A stretch of 64,000 bases of DNA from positions 156,576,756-156,640,755 of the forward strand of contig NC_053394.1 in NCBI RefSeq assembly GCF_905171765.1, read 5' to 3'. How positions within the stretch are numbered: position 1 is the first letter of the stretch; each line of letters starts with the position of its first letter. Below, piece after piece: positions 30,571 through 42,700 of the stretch. Made by a program: the position numbers and the translations under genes. A model generated the notes under the pieces. That model had not been told where the DNA came from. It ran no database searches and was given only the letters and a program-made list of their open reading frames with translations. This DNA is from Bufo bufo (taxonomy: Eukaryota > Chordata > Amphibia > Anura > Bufonidae).

Positions 30571-31277
30571 ATATATAATAAACATTAAAAACTGCTTGAC
30601 CATCCAGATAATATCAACAATTCATAAACTTTTGCATCCAGGGGGGAATCATGGTCATAATAACTGTCAAATAATCACCATATCTGTACATGTAGATCGC
30701 GTGAAGCGGCGCCAAGACTGCGCAAGCTTCGCCTTATGACTCATCTGTTCATATGCTCCCCAACAGCGGTCACCATCTTGTTAAAGGGCAAGGGAATGGG
30801 CAACATAGTAAAGAGTAATACAGTCACCTGATGCAGGTCCAGACCAAGGAGGACCACATCGCAGATTGCCATATACCCTCCTAAATCGCTCTCTTGTTCA
30901 GATCAACTGCGGTCAGATCAACTGCAGAGCCAGACCAATCTATTCAGGCATCACTGCACTTAATTAACCCCTCTCGGGCTTTAAACTTAGTACATAATAA
31001 ATATTATAATTACGGCTGCTGCTGGTTAGCAAAAAAAAGAAAGATTTGTTTTATAATAAAGTATCTTACTATATTTATAGATTATATATATATGACAGTA
31101 TGACACATGATATCCCATTCCTACATTGTGGTCTTTCCATACTGTAAAGATAAGAAAAATGCAGACAATTACAAGAATTGCAAAAATTAAAAAAATAAAT
31201 AAAAAATCACTTTAATTCACTAGCTGCAATAGTAGGGTTGGTAAGGTTCAATAAGCATAAAAAAGAAGGCACACTTA
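30571..31277. other. AT-rich spacer, nothing recognised
   Basis: It contains a short (TA)n run near 30567 and another near 31085, and the direct repeat GATCAACTGC at 30901/30916. No open frame longer than 70 codons looks real. Confidence 0.35.
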
Positions 31278-31791
31278 GGCTACTTTCACACCTGCGTTCA
31301 GGTGTCCGCTCGTGAGCTCCGTTTGAAGGAGCTCACGAGCGGTCCCGAACGCAGCCGTCCAGCCCTGATGCATTCTCAATGGAGGCGGATCCACTGAGAA
31401 TGCATCCGCCTGCCAGCGCTCAGCCTCCGCTCCGCTCAGTGAGCGGACACCTGAGCGCTGCTTGCAGCGTTCGGGTGTCCGCCTGGCCGTGCGGAGGCGA
31501 GCGGATCCGTCCAGACTTATAATGGAAGTCAATGGGGACGGATTCGTTTGAAGATGACACAGGATGGCTCAATTTTCAAACGGATCCGTCCCCCATTGAC
31601 TTTCAATGTAAAGTCTGAACGGATCCGTTTGCATTATCATAAAAAAAAAAAAAATTTTTTTATTTTTTTTTTTGTTCATGGTTATGCAAACGGATCCGTT
31701 CTGAACGGATGCAAGCGTTTGCATTATAGGAGCGGATCCGTCTGTGCAGACACCAGACGGATCCGCTCCTAACGCAAGTGTGAAAGTAGCC
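31278..31791. mobile_element. 514-bp MITE, GGCTACTTTCACAC family
   Basis: The inverted ends GGCTACTTTCACACCTGCG and complement (CGCAAGTGTGAAAGTAGCC) belong to the family of the MITE at 18112. The flanks are TTA (left) and TAA (right). The interior is rich in CGGATCCG palindromes and includes a T-rich core near 31640-31675. Confidence 0.65.
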
Positions 31792-32242
31792 TAACTCATC
31801 ATTCCTACTGTAACTCTAAAGTCAACATTTAGTCCCTTTGGCTTCAAAGAGTTAAGGCGAAATATCCACATTAATTTGCGTTTTTGGAGAAGGGATAATC
31901 TCTCTTGGGCATTTTTACTTGGTCTAGAATGATAAATCTCAGCTCCTGTTCCTTATGTCCTTTTTCTATAAAGTGTTTAGACAGGGAAATCATTCCTTTT
32001 ATTACTAATCGTTTGTCTATGATAATTGAGTCTGGTTTTGATGTCACAAGTGGTTTCCCCCACATAAAGAATCACATGTCAAGTAATGATTAATCTCAAA
32101 CCTCTCATCAGGATGTCTAACCGATGAGTCCTTAACCATTAATTTACAGTTAACACACCTTAAGCATGGAAAACATCCCATGTGTCTGGGTTTAAAAAAT
32201 GTTTGGATCATAAAATGTCAGATTTCACTATTCTGTCTCTAA

Positions 32243-32798
32243 AGCTGAGTTCACACGTGCGAGTATTCCGCGCGGGTGCAATGCGGGAGGTGAACGCATT
32301 GCACCCGCACTAAATCTGGACCCATTCATTTCTATGGGGCTGTGCACATGAGCTGTGATTTTCACGTATCACTTATGCGTTGCGTGAAAATCGCAGCATG
32401 TTCTATATTGTGTGTTTTCCACGCAACGCAGGCCCCATAGAAGTGAATGGGGCTGCGTGAAAATCGCAAGCAAGTGCGGGTGCGGTGCAATTTTCACGCA
32501 CGGTTGCTAGGAGACGATCGGGATGGAGACCCGATCATTATTATTTTCCCTTATAACATGGTTATAAGGGAAAATAATAGCATTCTGAATACAGAATGCA
32601 TAGTACAATAGGGCTGGAGGGGTTAAAAAAAAAATAATCTTAGCTGTGTGCAGGAAAAGGACCCGTGGTGACGTCACTCCGGTCATCACATGATCCATCA
32701 TTATGGTAAAACATCATGTGATGGACGGATGGGAAAAATTGTGCATGTTCCCGCAACGCACCCGCACCTTTTCCCGCAAAGCCCGTGTGAACTCAGCC
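32243..32798. mobile_element. 556-bp MITE, CTGAGTTCACACG ends, TAA duplication
   Basis: The inverted ends AGCTGAGTTCACACGTGC / GGCTGAGTTCACACGGGC are flanked by TAA at 32240-32242 and 32799-32801. It is non-coding with CGCAACGCA and AAAATCGCA phrases. The ends resemble the GGCTACTTTCACAC and GGCCTAGTTCACACG MITEs, so all may share one transposase source. Confidence 0.65.
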
Positions 32799-32932
32799 TA
32801 ATGCTCCTTGATCTCTTGTAAGACATCATTGGGGGATCCGTGAATGCAACTATTTGTGGATAGCTGTTCCTCGATATACCCCAGTGACTCTGCACAATTT
32901 GCTCAATAAATGGACTCAGTTCATTGTATATA

Positions 32933-34495
32933 CACTGCGTGCAGAATTATTAGGCAAATGAGTATTTTGACCACATCATCCTCTTTATGCATGTTGTCTT
33001 ACTCCAAGCTGTATAGGCTCGAAAGCCTACTACCAATTAAGCATATTAGGTGATGTGCATCTCTGTAATGAGAAGGGGTGTGGTCTAATGACATCAACAC
33101 CCTATATCAGGTGTGCATAATTATTAGGCAACTTCCTTTCCTTTGGCAAAATGGGTCAAAAGAAGGACTTGACAGGCTCAGAAAAGTCAAAAATAGTGAG
33201 ATATCTTGCAGAGGGATGCAGCACTCTTAAAATTGCAAAGCTTCTGAAGCGTGATCATCGAACAATCAAGCGTTTCATTCAAAATAGTCAACAGGGTCGC
33301 AAGAAGCGTGTGGAAAAACCAAGGCGCAAAATAACTGCCCATGAACTGAGAAAAGTCAAGCGTGCAGCTGCCAAGATGCCACTTGCCACCAGTTTGGCCA
33401 TATTTCAGAGCTGCAACATCACTGGAGTGCCCAAAAGCACAAGGTGTGCAATACTCAGAGACATGGCCAAGGTAAGAAAGGCTGAAAGACGACCACCACT
33501 GAACAAGACACACAAGCTGAAACGTCAAGACTGGGCCAAGAAATATCTCAAGACTGATTTTTCTAAGGTTTTATGGACTGATGAAATGAGAGTGAGTCTT
33601 GATGGGCCAGATGGATGGGCCCGTGGCTGGATTGGTAAAGGGCAGAGAGCTCCAGTCCGACTCAGACGCCAGCAAGGTGGAGGTGGAGTACTGGTTTGGG
33701 CTGGTATCATCAAAGATGAGCTTGTGGGGCCTTTTCGGGTTGAGGATGGAGTCAAGCTCAACTCCCAGTCCTACTGCCAGTTTCTGGAAGACACCTTCTT
33801 CAAGCAGTGGTACAGGAAGAAGTCTGCATCCTTCAAGAAAAACATGATTTTCATGCAGGACAATGCTCCATCACACGCGTCCAAGTACTCCATAGCGTGG
33901 CTGGCAAGAAAGGGTATAAAAGAAGAAAATCTAATGACATGGCCTCCTTGTTCACCTGATCTGAACCCCATTGAGAACCTGTGGTCCATCATCAAATGTG
34001 AGATTTACAAGGAGGGAAAACAGTACACCTCTCTGAACAGTGTCTGGGAGGCTGTGGTTGCTGCTGCACGCAATGTTGATGGTGAACAGATCAAAACACT
34101 GACAGAATCCATGGATGGCAGGCTTTTGAGTGTCCTTGCAAAGAAAGGTGGCTATATTGGTCACTGATTTGTTTTTGTTTTGTTTTTGAATGTCAGAAAT
34201 GTATATTTGTGAATGTTGAGATGTTATATTGGTTTCACTGGTAAAAATAAATAATTGAAATGGGTATATATTTGTTTTTTGTTAAGTTGCCTAATAATTA
34301 TGCACAGTAATAGTCACCTGCACACACAGATATCCCCCTAAAATATCTAAAACTAAAAACAAACTAAAAACTACTTCCAAAAATATTCAGCTTTGATATT
34401 AATGAGTTTTTTGGGTTCATTGAGAATATGGTTGTTGTTCAATAATAAAATTAATCCTCAAAAATACAACTTGCCTAATAATTCTGCACTCCCTG
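32933..34495 (+). mobile_element. Intact DD37E Tc1/mariner transposon, copy 1
   Basis: A 1563-bp element with ends CACTGCGTGCAG and CAGGGAGTGCAG (inverted) is flanked by TA at 32931-32932 and 34496-34497. Each end has two 19-bp sites, GTGCAGAATTATTAGGCAA outside (32939-32957, 34471-34489) and GTGCATAATTATTAGGCAA inside (33113-33131, 34287-34305). This is an inverted-repeat/direct-repeat layout like that of Sleeping Beauty-type elements. It encodes one complete transposase. Confidence 0.92.
33151..34167 (+). CDS. Tc1/mariner DD37E transposase, copy 1
   Basis: A complete 338-aa frame encodes a cut-and-paste transposase. An N-terminal paired-type helix-turn-helix DNA-binding region (about 1-110) with a basic patch GRKKRVEKPRRK (49-60, probable nuclear signal) precedes the DDE catalytic core. 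The catalytic residues visible are D144 (VLWTDEM), D237 (MQDNAPSH) and E275 (NPIENLW). The D-to-E gap is 37 residues, so DD37E rather than the DD34E of classical Tc1. As far as I recall, DD37E is the spacing of the vertebrate TRT group. There is no stop, frameshift or missing catalytic residue. Copy 2 at 51619-52635 differs at only a few residues. Activity is plausible but unproven. Confidence 0.93.
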   Translation: MGQKKDLTGSEKSKIVRYLAEGCSTLKIAKLLKRDHRTIKRFIQNSQQGRKKRVEKPRRKITAHELRKVKRAAAKMPLATSLAIFQSCNITGVPKSTRCAILRDMAKVRKAERRPPLNKTHKLKRQDWAKKYLKTDFSKVLWTDEMRVSLDGPDGWARGWIGKGQRAPVRLRRQQGGGGVLVWAGIIKDELVGPFRVEDGVKLNSQSYCQFLEDTFFKQWYRKKSASFKKNMIFMQDNAPSHASKYSIAWLARKGIKEENLMTWPPCSPDLNPIENLWSIIKCEIYKEGKQYTSLNSVWEAVVAAARNVDGEQIKTLTESMDGRLLSVLAKKGGYIGH

Positions 34496-34570
34496 TAGAA
34501 ACAAATGGTAACCTCTCACTTTTTTGTTTAGTAGTAGATGGTAATAGACTATTCCTTGGAATTTGTTTAA

Positions 34571-34989
34571 GGCCTCATGCACACGACCGTTGTTTTATTC
34601 CGTGTCCGTTGTGCCGTTTTTCATGATTTTCTGCGGACCCATTGACTTTCAATGGGTCCGTTGAAAACTCGGCTAATGCACCGTTTGTCATCCGCGTCCG
34701 TGATCCGTGGTTCCAGTCTGCCAAAAAAATATAACCTGTCCTATTATTTTTGCGGAAAACGGTTCGCGGACCCATTCAAGTCAAAGGGACCGCTAAAAAA
34801 CACGGAGGCACACAAGATTGTTTGCGTCCGTTTTTTTCCTATCATTTGCATGGCAAACCTGTCTTAGATTTTTCTTAACTTTCCTTCATGTCTGGTGATC
34901 CTCCAAAAATAAAGGAAGACAAACGGAAACGGAACAACGGAACCCCATTTTGCGGAACGGAACACAACAACGGTCGTGTGCATGAGGCC
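34571..34989. mobile_element. 419-bp MITE, GGCCTCATGCACACG family
   Basis: The inverted ends GGCCTCATGCACACGACCGT and complement are flanked by TAA (left) and TTA (right). The interior is built of GGACCCATTGA/TCAATGGGTCC type repeats. Same family as 9242 and 43947. Confidence 0.65.
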
Positions 34990-35029
34990 TTACTCTAGTT
35001 AAGGGTCTATGTACTTCCATCTCCTTTAA

Positions 35030-36160
35030 CCCCTTAAGGACCCATGACGTAGCTGTACGTCATGGGTCAGATCCCTAAACATGGCGCCCGCTCACGCATG
35101 CAGCGGGCGCCTTAGCTGCGGGGTCTCTGCTATTTTAAAAAGCAGAGACCCGCGGCACATGTATGCGATCAGCCATAGGGCTGATCGCATACATCTTACC
35201 TTTCAGATGCCGTGGTCAAAAGTGACCACGGCATCTGCGCAGACTGGAACCGGAAGTCGCACGCTTCCGGTCCGGTAACAGCGTTCCCCGGCTGAGATCG
35301 GGGCACCTGTTACCTCGATCTAATTGACCGAAGCCCCAAGCTGGCTTCCGAGAATTAGATGTATATATCAATACAGGCCACTAGATGGCAGCCTTGTATT
35401 GATATAGTGCAATTGAAGTCTTTCAATGATGGCTATTTAGCCATCACTGAATACTATGGGCAATCGAATGATTGCCAGTTATTGTCACCCAAGGTGACTT
35501 AAAAAAAGTAAACAAAAAATGTTTTTACAAATATAAAAAGAAATAAAAAAATTGAAAAGTTCAAATCACCCCCCTTTCCTTAAAATAAAAATACTTAACC
35601 AATAAAAAAATAAACATCATGAGCATCGCCGCGTGCAAAAATGCCCATACTATTAAAATATAACAATATTAATGGCATACGGCAAATGGCGTAGCGGGAA
35701 AAAAATAAAAACAGCCTATTTGCCATTTTTTGTCACTTCAACTACCCAATAATTTTTTTATAAAAAGTGATTAAAAAGTCACACACTTAATTGTTATCAC
35801 TGAAAAGAACAGATCGTCCCGCAGAAAATTAGCCCTCACACAGCCCCGTACACATAGCTACAAAAAAAAGTTATAGGGGTCAGAATGTGGTTATGAAAAA
35901 AAAAAAAATCCTCAAAGTTTTTTTTTTTTTTTTTTTTTTTTCAGTATTAAAACGCAAGAAAAATTATTCAAGTGTGGTATCGTTGGAACCATACTGACCT
36001 GGAAAATGAAGGTAACAGGTCAATTTTACTGCATAGTGTACAGTGTAAAAAAATTAAATAAAAACCTTTATCAGAATTGCGTTTTTTCCCAATTCTACCC
36101 CATTTGGATTTTTTTTTTCCTGCTCCCTACTACATGGTATCCAACCGTAAATAGTGCCAT
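35030..36160. mobile_element. piggyBac-type non-autonomous element, right end lost
   Basis: After TTAA (35026-35029) the left end reads CCCCTTAAGGACCCATGACG, followed by an ACGTCATGGG hairpin, AT-rich interior and GTGGTATCGTTGGAACCATA. The matching right end before TTAA is absent; the sequence breaks off near AGTGCCATTAGAAG. The interior resembles the element at 18819-27606. Confidence 0.6.
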
Positions 36161-37231
36161 TAGAAGGGGTTTACAATTGACTTACTTCATCTGCAGTGGC
36201 TCCTTTCTCAGATTTCACTGAGGGTCACATGACCTGTGATGTCAGCTTCTCTCCCTGCTCTGATGGTGTCTCATACCCAAGCCTCGTCTGTGCATGACAT
36301 CACTGTGCTGGCCACGCCCCCCTGCACTGACATCTGCCCTGTGTCTCCCAGGATTCTTCAGGAAAGATTAACCCCTTCAGCAGCACAGACTTAGGCCTAG
36401 TTCACACGAATGTGTGTGATCCGTGGCCGTATTGCGGCCCGCAAATCGCGGGCCACAATACACGGCCACAGTTCCGTGTGCATTCCGCATCACGAATGCG
36501 GACCCATTCACTTCAATGGGTCCGCAAATCCGGAATCGCGGAACGGCCACACGGGACGGGACCCCTCGGAAGCACTACGGAGTGCTTCCGTGGGGTTACG
36601 TCCCGTACTTCCGTTCCGCAAAAAGATAGAACATGTCCTATCTTTTAGCGGAATGGGTGGATCGCGGACCCATTAAAGTGAATGGGTCCGCGATCCGATG
36701 CGGCTGACCTACGGCCGGCGATCGTGCATTGCGGCTCGCTATTTGCGGGCCGCAGCAGAGGCACGGGTCACACACGTTCATGTGAACTCGGCCTCAGCTT
36801 GAGGCTTTGCTGAGCAGCTGCAGGCAGTGAAGAGACAAATGCTGGGCACAGGAGCTGACGGACTGAAGGAGTTCTGCAGAGCATTGCACAAAAACAGGTA
36901 GGGGGAAGATTTTGTATGTATCAGCAGTGTCATTGTACAGCTGGTACTTGTAGTCCTACACATACAACATGCTGGTGAGTATCCCAGCAGTCAGACATGT
37001 CACTCAGGGCAGACTTTAATTCACTCCCTTTGCAGAGCAGGGGGAGGGGAATAAATATTCATGACGAGAACCTCAGAGATTGTTGTTATTGAAGGTAAAC
37101 AAAGGGCCGAAAGAGAACTAGGGAAATTAGGAAATAGGATTTGTTTGCCTAAAACTTGGATTATGTATATTGCTGGCCATCAGATTTACAGTGCTATTTA
37201 TTTATATTTTTTTATAACTCGGACAACCCCT
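36161..37231. mobile_element. T2-like element containing a nested MITE
   Basis: The left end AGAAGGGGTTTAC and right end ACTCGGACAACCCCT followed by TTAA (37232-37235) suggest a T2/Kolobok-type element; the left TTAA reads TTAG. The interior is unique-looking and non-coding, with the MITE 36394-36793 inserted. Low certainty on the left boundary. Confidence 0.4.
36394..36793. mobile_element. 400-bp MITE, GGCCTAGTTCACACG ends
   Basis: The inverted ends GGCCTAGTTCACACGAATGT and complement (ACGTTCATGTGAACTCGGCC) are flanked by TTA and TCA. The interior carries repeated CCGCATCACGAATGCGG and GACCCATTCACTT phrases. Related by its ends to the TAA-flanked MITE set. Confidence 0.6.
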
Positions 37232-38271
37232 TTAATACAATATATTCCAGGACTTTCAGGTCACACAGCATTATAAATCAGTATAAGGGACATCTCGGTG
37301 GCTGAAAACACAGCAGAAGACACCTTTATATGCTACGGTGCCTGAATAGGAGCTGAGGCCGGCAAAAGTAGTTCCGGCCGGAATCGGACTCGGCCAGAAG
37401 AAAACAGTGCCGCTTTTTTTTGAAGCTTGCAGGGCTCTGCAGGCCACTGAAGACTAAATCGGAAGTTGGGCTAATCATAATTCACGAAGAAGCCCTGTAA
37501 AGGTACCTAAATAGGGCCGGTAATTGCTCCATAGCCACCGGGACTGGAGCTGAGAAGTCACTTCCGGCTAGATCCTGCCACGGCTGTGAAAAGGAGCGCC
37601 GGATCTTCCTCAGCAGAGGAGAGGATTTGAAATAAATAAGTGGTCTCCTGAACCTCCGGTGGGGAATACTCACTGGTCGGCTGAGTAGTGACCAGAGAAG
37701 CCGGACACTGGACCCTGCTCTGGGTAGGAGCGGTTCAAGTAAATACTATACTGCCGCATCATAGGGAAAAATAGTGCCGCCGGCAACCAGAAAAAACTGG
37801 TTTAACCCCTCACAGTGAGTACCGCCGATACATTCGGCAAGCACAGCAAATTATAAACAGTGAATAAAGCTGTAGTGAACTGTATCTATATATAATAGGC
37901 GTTTGAGAGCCACAGAAGCTCAGTGTAGGAGAGCTCTGCTGGCCAGAAACGCTGAAGAGGAAGCAACAGCTTGTAAAAATAGCACTGCTTGAGAAAGTGC
38001 CTGTAATTTACACAGCAAGGCCACAGTGCTAATAGCTAAAGATTCCTGTTTGATTCTCTATAAGAGCAAACGCACTGCTAAGCTAACAAGACATAATGCA
38101 GTGAGAATGTAAAGCATGACTCAGGATCTATCCCCTGATCCAGTTCTTTAAATAACCTCTTATGTGACGCTAAATATTTTATTATAATAGCTGCCTTCTT
38201 CTTCTTCCTTGTTCAAGGATTCTCTGTTGCTGTCCCTCTGACCATTCAAGCAGAAAAGTACCGCCTAAAAA

Positions 38272-39303
38272 ATGGGAAAACCAAGAAATTCAACAGAAGA
38301 CGCAGGGTCACTTAAAACGCCCAAAAAAAGTAAATTTCTAGCTGTCCAAAGCCCAGAATCAGACAGTGAAGAAGATGACACTAACCGGGACCAAGATGAC
38401 ATCAGAAAGTACATTAGAACACTGCCGTCCTCTGACACTATCAGAGATATGCTGCAAGAATTTACTTCAAATATAACAACGGAACTTTCGGAAATTAAAT
38501 CCGATATTAGACAAGTGTTCCAAAGAATGGAGTCTGTTGAAGAAGTAGTTGAGAAAGTGGTTCATCATTCCTCACACTTGGAAACTAAAGTCAAGTCGCA
38601 ACAAAAAGAAATTTATGATCTGCATCTTCATCTAGATGATCTAGAAAACCGATCAAGGAGAAATAATCTCAGAATAAAAGGCCTTTCAGAGGAAGTTGAA
38701 GACAAAGACATTACAAGAGCTTTGACGAAGATATTTCTAAATCTGCTGGGAAGAGAAGAAGAAACACAGGATCTGGGTATTGAGAGAGCACATAGAGTGT
38801 TCCGCCCGCGACACGTGTCAAGTGATGTTCCTAGAGACATTCTGTGCTACATATTAAGTTTCAGCTTAAAAGAAGAAATTCTTAAAAAAGCACGGTCTGA
38901 AAAAAGAATTGTATATGACGAAAAGGAAGTCACTATCTATCAAGACATCTCAAAATACACGCTAGACAGAAGAAGGCAGCTAATTCCTTTTACCAGAGCT
39001 CTGAGGGAGCGAAACATAAAATACAGATGGCTCTATCCATTTGGGATCCTTGTGACCCACAATAGCAGACCTTTTACCATCAGGTCACCTGAAGATCTTT
39101 CCCAGGTCATGTTGAAGCTCAACTTGGGACAAATTGAGATTCCAGATTGGACTACAGAGGACTTGACGGAGACTTTCCCCAAACTCCCAAGGATGGAAAA
39201 ATGGGAAAAGGTCGTGACACCAAAACAGAAGAAAATCAGCATGCAAGAACCGCTGCCCCCAAGAGCACCTAGAAAATTCGGAAGAGGTTTACCACCAGAC
39301 TGA
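38272..39303 (+). CDS. L1 ORF1 protein
   Basis: A 343-aa complete frame encodes the RNA-binding, trimer-forming chaperone partner of L1 ORF2. It has a charged N-terminus (SPESDSEEDD), a predicted coiled coil around residues 75-130 (VEEVVEKVVHHSSHLETKVK), then the RRM-type core beginning DDLENRSRRNNLRIKGL and IERAHRV, and a C-terminal domain with KYRWLYPFG. Length and order match vertebrate L1 ORF1. It normally packages L1 RNA in cytoplasmic particles. The start codon is the first ATG of the frame. No damage is seen. Confidence 0.92.
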   Translation: MGKPRNSTEDAGSLKTPKKSKFLAVQSPESDSEEDDTNRDQDDIRKYIRTLPSSDTIRDMLQEFTSNITTELSEIKSDIRQVFQRMESVEEVVEKVVHHSSHLETKVKSQQKEIYDLHLHLDDLENRSRRNNLRIKGLSEEVEDKDITRALTKIFLNLLGREEETQDLGIERAHRVFRPRHVSSDVPRDILCYILSFSLKEEILKKARSEKRIVYDEKEVTIYQDISKYTLDRRRQLIPFTRALRERNIKYRWLYPFGILVTHNSRPFTIRSPEDLSQVMLKLNLGQIEIPDWTTEDLTETFPKLPRMEKWEKVVTPKQKKISMQEPLPPRAPRKFGRGLPPD

Positions 39304-39783
39304 TCTCAGCTCTATATCCTTTGATAAGTATTAATTTATGTCAGTATTTGTTACTGTACCATATAGAGTATATGATGTCTGATGGTCATCATATTTCTCT
39401 TTGTATTCTTTGACTAGATCAGTGGTATCATAGATCTGATTCCACTTATTTACTCAAACACCCTTTTGTGTAATTTGTATACACATAGGAGGTTGTTATA
39501 ACTTGTTACACGTTTAAGGCGTTAATCTACGTTAGTGTACTGAGTTACATATACACATACTCCTCAGCAGCCCACCCCTCCACTTAAAGAAGTGCAGAAC
39601 CTTTGCACTTTAAACTCTGCTCCACAGGGAATTTCTTCCTTCTCTTGTGGACCAGACGCTTTCTTTCTTCCCCTGCAGTACCACACTCGTTTCTTGAGGT
39701 GTACTGCATGTTACCTGTTAAAGTTTTTGTATGTTTTACCAGTCATAACATAATGATCATTCTAATCACATACTATAGATAAG

Positions 39784-42700
39784 ATGACAGATTTTAATTG
39801 TATTACATTTAATACCAATGGCCTTAATGTACCAGCAAAGAGAGGTCATATCTTAAAACTCCTCCAAAAAAAGAAAGCAGATATTCTCTTCTTCCAAGAG
39901 ACACATTTTAAAAAGACGTATACCCCAATTACGAAACATAGACATTTTACGCAGTGGTTTAACGCGTGTACTCCCACGCAAAAAAGAAAAGGAGTATCCA
40001 TTGTATTTAGTAGACACTTAAACTTTGCAAAAACTGATATTATAACAGATCCTGATGGGAGATTTATTTTTGTTAAAGGCAAAATTAATGATCAGCTATT
40101 CACATTTGTCAATGTCTATGCCCCCAACCATAACCAATCAGCCTTTTTTAGATCCATCTTCGAAAGGTTGGAGCCGTTCCTGGAGGGGACATTGATATTC
40201 GGAGGAGACTTCAACATAACCCTTGAACCAAATTTAGACACATCCCACGGGAAATCCTATGTGCCCCTCAATAGACTTAATAAGATTAAGAAATTGTTCC
40301 AACACTACCAGTTAGTAGATATTTGGAGAGCACTTCACCCAACAGTGAAAGATTTTTCCTTTTATTCTAAAGTCCACAAAATGTATTCAAGGATAGATTA
40401 CATACTGGTGACTCAAAGAGAGATTAGTACAGTCAAAAGCATTGAATATGACTCCATTCTTCTTTCAGATCATGCTCCCCTCCAGGTTCATTTCCAATTT
40501 AGCTCACAACCTAAGAAACAAACGTCTTGGAGATTAAACGAGAGTTTACTGTCCCAGAAAATTAATACTGACTCAATTGCCTCTCAAATACAGTTATTTT
40601 TTGAAGAAAATAATACTACTGGTGGATGCGACCCTCTAACATGGGAAGCACACAAGGCCGTCCTTAGAGGAGTACTCATTCAACTAGGAGCGAGAGAGAA
40701 GAAAGCGAGGAATATGGAAATTGATGCTATATTGACAAAAATTAGAAAATTAGAAAGACTTCATAAAGTTTCCTTGTGTAAAAAGACAGAAATAGAACTA
40801 GTGCAGCTTAGAATTAAATTAAAAGAGCTACTTGATACTAATTCCCAGAGATATTTATTTATGAGCAGGTTTAAACACTATCTAAATGCAAATAAATGTG
40901 GTAAAACCTTGGCAAACGTAGTGAGGAAAGATAGAGCTGCAACATGTATTCCTAAAATAAAATCTGAAAATAACCTGGACATATATGACTCAGATGGTAT
41001 AGCAAACACCTTCAAAGAATTTTATGCCAAACTGTATAATCTCCGCCCAGATAAAAGAGATGACCCCCCCTTAAAACAGTATATTGATGACTATCTTAGT
41101 AAAATAGATACTCCTAAAATATCTCAGGAACAAGCGGAAGATTTGATTGCTCCATTCACTACTGAGGAAGTCTCCAAAACAATTGATTCAATGGCCAATG
41201 GCAAAACTCCAGGCCCAGACGGTTTTGCTGTCTGCTATTACAAAAAATTTAAAGACATCCTTGCTCCTCATCTAGCTAATTACTTTAATAAGATCTCTAA
41301 CAATAATCCCCTTAGGACAGAATCTATGCTAGCCCATATATCCGTGATCCCCAAAGAAGGGAAAGATAATACTTCATGTGGGAATTATAGGCCCATATCG
41401 TTGCTAAATAATGATATTAAAATATATGCAAAACTATTGGCATCTAGATTGAAAAAATTAATGAACTTTCTGGTAAAGGAGGACCAGGTTGGATTTCTCC
41501 CGGGGAGGGAAGCTAAAGATAATACTATAAAGGTATTACAGGTTATACAAGCGGCGAAACTGAAAAACATGCCCATGTTATTGGTGGCCTCGGACGCAGA
41601 GAAGGCCTTTGATAGGCTAAACTGGGTTTTCCTGCGCTCGGTTTTAAATAAATTTGCCTTCCCTGCAATCTTTGTAGAAAAAATTATGGCACTATACACT
41701 ACCCCCTCTGCACAAGTTCGAGCTAATGGTACTCTTTCAGAATCATTTAATATATATAATGGGACAAGACAGGGTTGCCCCCTATCCCCCCTTCTTTTTG
41801 TTTTGTCTCTTGAACCCTTTCTATCTAGGATCAGAGATAATCTGAATATTAAAGGACTGTCAACCAAATCAGGCAATCATAAAATAGCTGCTTTTGCAGA
41901 TGATACCCTCTTCGTCTTAACAGATCCCCTGAATTCCCTTCCGGAGCTTATCAAAGAGTTTGAGGCCTTTAACAAAGCCTCAGATTTCAAAATAAACTTA
42001 AACAAATCAGAAATATTTAATGTCTCACTAGATAGCAGTACCTGGAACAGGATAAAAAGTCTAAGTGATCTTAAACCGGCCCCTCACTCCTTTAAATACC
42101 TGGGAGTAAATATATGTTTAGATCAATCAGACTTATATAAATTTAACCACGTACCCCTTCTTAAAAATATTGAAAAACAACTGAAGGACTGGGAAGCGTT
42201 ATTCCTCTCATGGTTTGGGAAAGTCAATATTATTAAAATGATGATCTTGCCTAAAATCTTGTACTTATTCCAGACCCTTCCAATTGAGGTTCCTAAAGAA
42301 TTTTTTAATAAGATTAAGCGTCTTATTTTGAAGTTTGTGTGGCAAAACAAACACAATAGGTTATCATATTACACTATGACAAAAAATAAAAAGGAAGGAG
42401 GTGTTGGACTCCCGGACATAGAAGGATACTATAAGGCTACTCTGATAACAAGATTACTGGAGTGGGGTGTTTCCCCAGCCAAAAAACTGTGGGTTGATAT
42501 TGAAACTGACTGTTCGGAGATTAGCCTATTCTCTATGTTATGGAAGACAACTAACTACACTCAAAATCTGAGAAGGATCAAAAATCCATTAACAAAATTC
42601 TCCCTCAAAAGATGGCATACAATCAACAAAACCCTGAATTTTCTCTCTAACAAAAGCCTAGACACACCACTCATAAGTCTCGTCCCCAACACTTGGCATA

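Noticed and set aside
36410..36676. Three overlapping plus-strand frames of 68-88 codons
   Set aside because: They lie inside a MITE with inverted ends and stay open because of its CG-rich repeats.
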